A stretch of 64,000 bases of DNA from Monocercomonoides exilis (Eukaryota > Preaxostyla > Oxymonadida > Polymastigidae), in NCBI GenBank assembly GCA_001643675.2, contig LSRY02000005.1, positions 498,501-562,500 of the forward strand. The letters are read 5' to 3'. The stretch's first letter is position 1. Each line of letters begins with the position of its first letter. Under the pieces are notes generated by a model. The model made no database searches. It saw only the letters and a list, made by a program, of their open reading frames with translations, and had not been told where the DNA came from. Of this stretch, positions 63,101 to 64,000 are shown piece by piece. Position numbers and translations under genes: made by a program.

Positions 63101-64000
63101 GATTTGAGGATATTGAGACAGAAAGTGTGAGTGGAGGGTGTTTGAAGAGCGAGATGAAACTGAATGATTTGCTTGAAATGGGATCATCATCCATATTGAG
63201 ATGCTCGGCGAATGGAAATGGAGGAAGAGGAGGAGGAATATATCTGAATTTGAGTGACGATTGTGTGAATAACTTTTCACTTTCAACATTGATATTCAAA
63301 GACAATGTTGCTGCCGAGGGAAGGGATTTGTTCATTTCGTGCAAGAAACTGAATGAAACAGTGACGAAGGAGAGGTTTGGATTTGAATACAAATATGAAA
63401 ATGGAGAAGGAGAAGGAGAAGGTCAGGCAGTTGATATGAAAGGGATTGACAGAGCACATTTTGTGGAGAGTGTTGATCTTGGGCTGTTTCTTGTTGAAAT
63501 GAAGGGAATGGAGGTGTGTGTGTCGAGGGAGGGGTATGACACATTGGGTTGTGGGAGCGATGGATATCCATGCGAATCGATGTGGAGTGGAATAAGACAC
63601 AATGACATGAATGGAGGGGAAGGAGAAAGGAAAGTGAAAGTGAGGGATGAAGGGGCAATTGAAGATATCTATTCTTTCACAGATGCACTTGCGATTGATG
63701 GATGTGTGAATGAAGGAGATGAAATCAAACATAAGCCTGTTCATTTTGAAGGGACAATCAAAGGGAATTCTGAATCATCATCTGTTATTTCATCAACAGT
63801 ATCACTCAGCTTGTTATCTTTGATGTTGCAGATTCCAAATCAATTTGATCCAAATATGGATTCATTGATCTCATCGAGTGGAGTTCTTAAACTCGAAAGC
63901 TGTTTATTTGAGATCCGATCATTGACAGCTGTTCAATACTCGTTGATAACCACAACCAGTGGAAGTTGCATATTGAAAGGATGTAGTTTTGTAGATTCTT
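57112..64000 (+). CDS. Beta-helix surface protein, paralogue of the receptor (3' end off window)
   Basis: One uninterrupted frame of at least 2,296 codons runs from ATG 57112 through the right edge. The start MVVVLSGIFYCAWIISAGC looks like a signal peptide. The body is parallel beta-helix sequence of the same kind as the gene at 37-46 kb, with many GGG turns (ASYAGGGIMCC, NDGGGIYVGS, RGGGLCLNN). The header motif recurs five times: ELCGMNETMPC (58.99 kb), RLCGYEDYPC (60.05), KCGYADFAC (61.27), SSCGAKENPC (62.44) and GCGSDGYPC (63.55). Module ends read GHDVCLKD, GKNLFVEAQDL, GNNVFVEGANL, GEDVYLVCG and GRDLFISCKKL. No transmembrane or kinase part is reached before the edge. The coding strand is strikingly G-rich and C-poor compared with the other copy. 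Long antisense frames across it are by-products of that bias. By analogy a membrane anchor and kinase-like tail are likely beyond the window. Confidence 0.88.
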   Translation, partial: MVVVLSGIFYCAWIISAGCVCNNFRSDRADLAEKSAKERELDYSEGTWPEKAQNNKIGDGNLYDTYVEGKEGGARETEIQERIMKKYTKQWNEGSGEIRKVQKWSFCDEWKMRGKERMCDGSGVEGSVVVVNSSMKLNLLGLMERGGKSVLRASDGCFVEVSGCVVGVERETSPFDFCGSCGLFTNISLRSFSTGFLQSFPSLFSSKALEGEISEKCHISVCSSHFSSFCVSSAPFISSHFVCLSQLEFFNISTNPSKTRQLGEGLSQTSFLMSGCEFSSVWDVYDGGIVPSLNSPSSSLAASNTSFVRCYRSQNVEVNGSEGNPSKPVRQQITDNGENSFTWCVWNGSNTTGTSFTVSDGVSSGGAINMYSLSSGTLSVKLCLFNDCYASYAGGGIMCCEISSIKIENNSFNSCTTKYNDGGGIYVGSITSCVRISGCEFQKCKASSRGGGLCLNNFNVSGSSCIETENGKGESASVFECSFTSCSLTNSFGGGMFFANVPAAFKMRSLQFLSCSAVSWGGGLDLEPYQSTTPSNNLYCYFLFFHDCRCTDSTPFGHDVCLKDYYNLFSSNNPFQESYTTNNDERRLCYAYYLNDWYYQRTEKKNWLKEGKLLFVGGNGNDLNELCGMNETMPCKTIGYCVNKCNNLISLGISVLVGRHVSEGETISVGEKKISVVGRGKTVSVIGTSALSTSSTMLFSISSGQLEVGHVGIDHNATRSPSPSVFVVSLGSGTLSLEDVVIDSSTSGGSGMTKCVFEVALKQLKTIDVEIKNMKMNQPLFAEPLSAESSSGESVLCNLTIRNVNRTGGDGVAMSKSVKAGEIFVVWNTTMEGCKCMGGSGGGIMIDLSAGAKMRIGSWSTFFGGTVKYNGCKSSGYGGGVMLYLADNSFDFSITSVRFVDCAATLGGKNLFVEAQDLSAVINRTSIGFEPVIEVNEADLNELCGRERNQGDMIVPLVVLLRTFSSPAYVSGREQGSEFRLCGYEDYPCKTIGEASEYRYPSSKRNVRLTSTFSFVEEVKLNEQSYEIDSSNKDVGLKVGGTGTKTQEALVMNSVSSTLTGILFELGESIGERSSFVHSSGGTLRFADCGIKMGNEVDAVNYEFASASGGTLSISDFSMAHVKFGMKAFIVINGNGGASIEDSLLENVETTNMKGLIDYSSSSSSLTIVNVTAQECVMGGKGLICDENGKKLGMRNCTIMKMNSLEGNGSIVSGEAGNGCAVEVNEVVIEGCGTLKGCGGGMSVILKGTGEMRLGKSGVVTSFEKCSAGNEGSVGGYGGGVLLRCEEGGSNFVMSELIFGRGEGANTAAHGGNNVFVEGANLPQLVNNVSFDFSFEIEGEGFNIEDLMGAENGNELRLIPVVVFFREKPSVGYVNRGNGGIDYHKCGYADFACSTLTYAGTNVFGTSPATLKLVDRSSVIDEMTLNIQQMNIDGDIPKAKIRIVEGGEGEEGNEFLIKSEQAISFSSLAFSISTFARSGKECVFLCSANTLRFEECSFGAESQEIGVGLICGKGGKVELTNCEFENIRMTKSGMVTFDGVGVGGLIDEVIVRNVTREYEGRSLFELRNGGDIEIKNTTMNESRFENGNEIEIGEGINAKIWNCTFKSIQRGSGNGGVLNGRVGSGKCMDINKCVFEECKCNSVSAIGGGIVMIVGDGGNLLFDENKINGCRVAERSGKGGGSHLTFETTNIEYSMKNDTFANNVAKTGEDVYLVCGSPWTMLLPELWEGTATRVTAENKMWVLESSEPRKEDSLINYLFPRLRSNLFVSNIGNELSSCGAKENPCSSVDIGFDRLNDEIERIMLVGAASVSKTINRGGKGLTIKGNEETRELVVEEGGKFELTEGDGQTHLTLSLLQISLPCSSSASASGDESIVEVRIGQCFILDCMFSGGEGNSNVNECWKWIVIGNGGVIRIERTEMNGITFEGCGIARFGGGNVIFENCSLDGIETSGGGVIMGNGGSEVTLRNMTALGCVVGAGSLITSNGGSSLRVDGESRFEDIETESVSGGCLKSEMKLNDLLEMGSSSILRCSANGNGGRGGGIYLNLSDDCVNNFSLSTLIFKDNVAAEGRDLFISCKKLNETVTKERFGFEYKYENGEGEGEGQAVDMKGIDRAHFVESVDLGLFLVEMKGMEVCVSREGYDTLGCGSDGYPCESMWSGIRHNDMNGGEGERKVKVRDEGAIEDIYSFTDALAIDGCVNEGDEIKHKPVHFEGTIKGNSESSSVISSTVSLSLLSLMLQIPNQFDPNMDSLISSSGVLKLESCLFEIRSLTAVQYSLITTTSGSCILKGCSFVDS

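Noticed and set aside
57414-63744. Many long minus-strand open frames (100-237 codons) across the second beta-helix gene.
   Set aside because: They are antisense to one continuous plus-strand frame with a clear family pattern. Their low-complexity S/P/F/H composition is what the complement of GGA/GAA/GTG-rich codons gives.

Overview
The window reads as nuclear DNA of a protist with long, gene-dense, AT-rich sequence, short spliceosomal introns and standard stop codons (TAA and TGA both end genes here). The best single clue to the host is a pair of giant secreted or surface proteins built of parallel beta-helix modules. The complete one ends in a transmembrane segment and a kinase-like cytoplasmic domain, an architecture I know from large families in oxymonad flagellates (Monocercomonoides, Blattamonas). 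An oxymonad with the canonical code is my inference, not something the sequence proves; the use of TAA as a stop argues against Streblomastix.

Layout. 1-13063 (+): 3' part of a BEACH / kinase-like / WD40 protein of the WDR81 type, cut by the left edge. 13457-20295 (+): a DENND6-type Rab-GEF with one intron and enormous polyserine insertions. 20879-22457 (-): USB1, the U6 snRNA phosphodiesterase, rebuilt here from seven exons. 22.5-25.7 kb: gene-free, very AT-rich DNA holding a 1.4-kb foldback element with 46-bp terminal inverted repeats and TA flanks, a smaller hairpin element, and then tRNA-Lys(UUU). 26075-32770 (-): a 2.2k-residue coiled-coil protein. 33073-36581 (-): a membrane-anchored CPAF-like S41 peptidase. 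37272-46442 (+): the complete beta-helix receptor-like pseudokinase. 46815-49762 (-): a Misato/DML1 tubulin-like protein, four exons. 49944-51150 (+): an SMP-30/LRE-like beta-propeller protein in eight tiny exons. 51590-54661 (+): a KE-rich coiled-coil protein of unknown role. 55533-56841 (-): an unresolved set of exon-like pieces. 57112-64000 (+): a second beta-helix protein running off the right edge.

Functional threads. The two left-hand genes both belong to endosomal trafficking families. USB1 serves the spliceosome in a genome where 19 introns can be placed in this window, 18 of them 38-90 bp. The CPAF-like protease and the complete beta-helix receptor are transcribed divergently from a 690-bp gap and are both predicted type I surface proteins. 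The two beta-helix proteins share a repeated module of about 340-420 residues, opened by a CG...PC.S header and closed by a G.DLF motif, five times each in the sequence visible. Gene models with introns were assembled by matching splice phase and conserved family motifs by eye; none was checked against RNA or databases.
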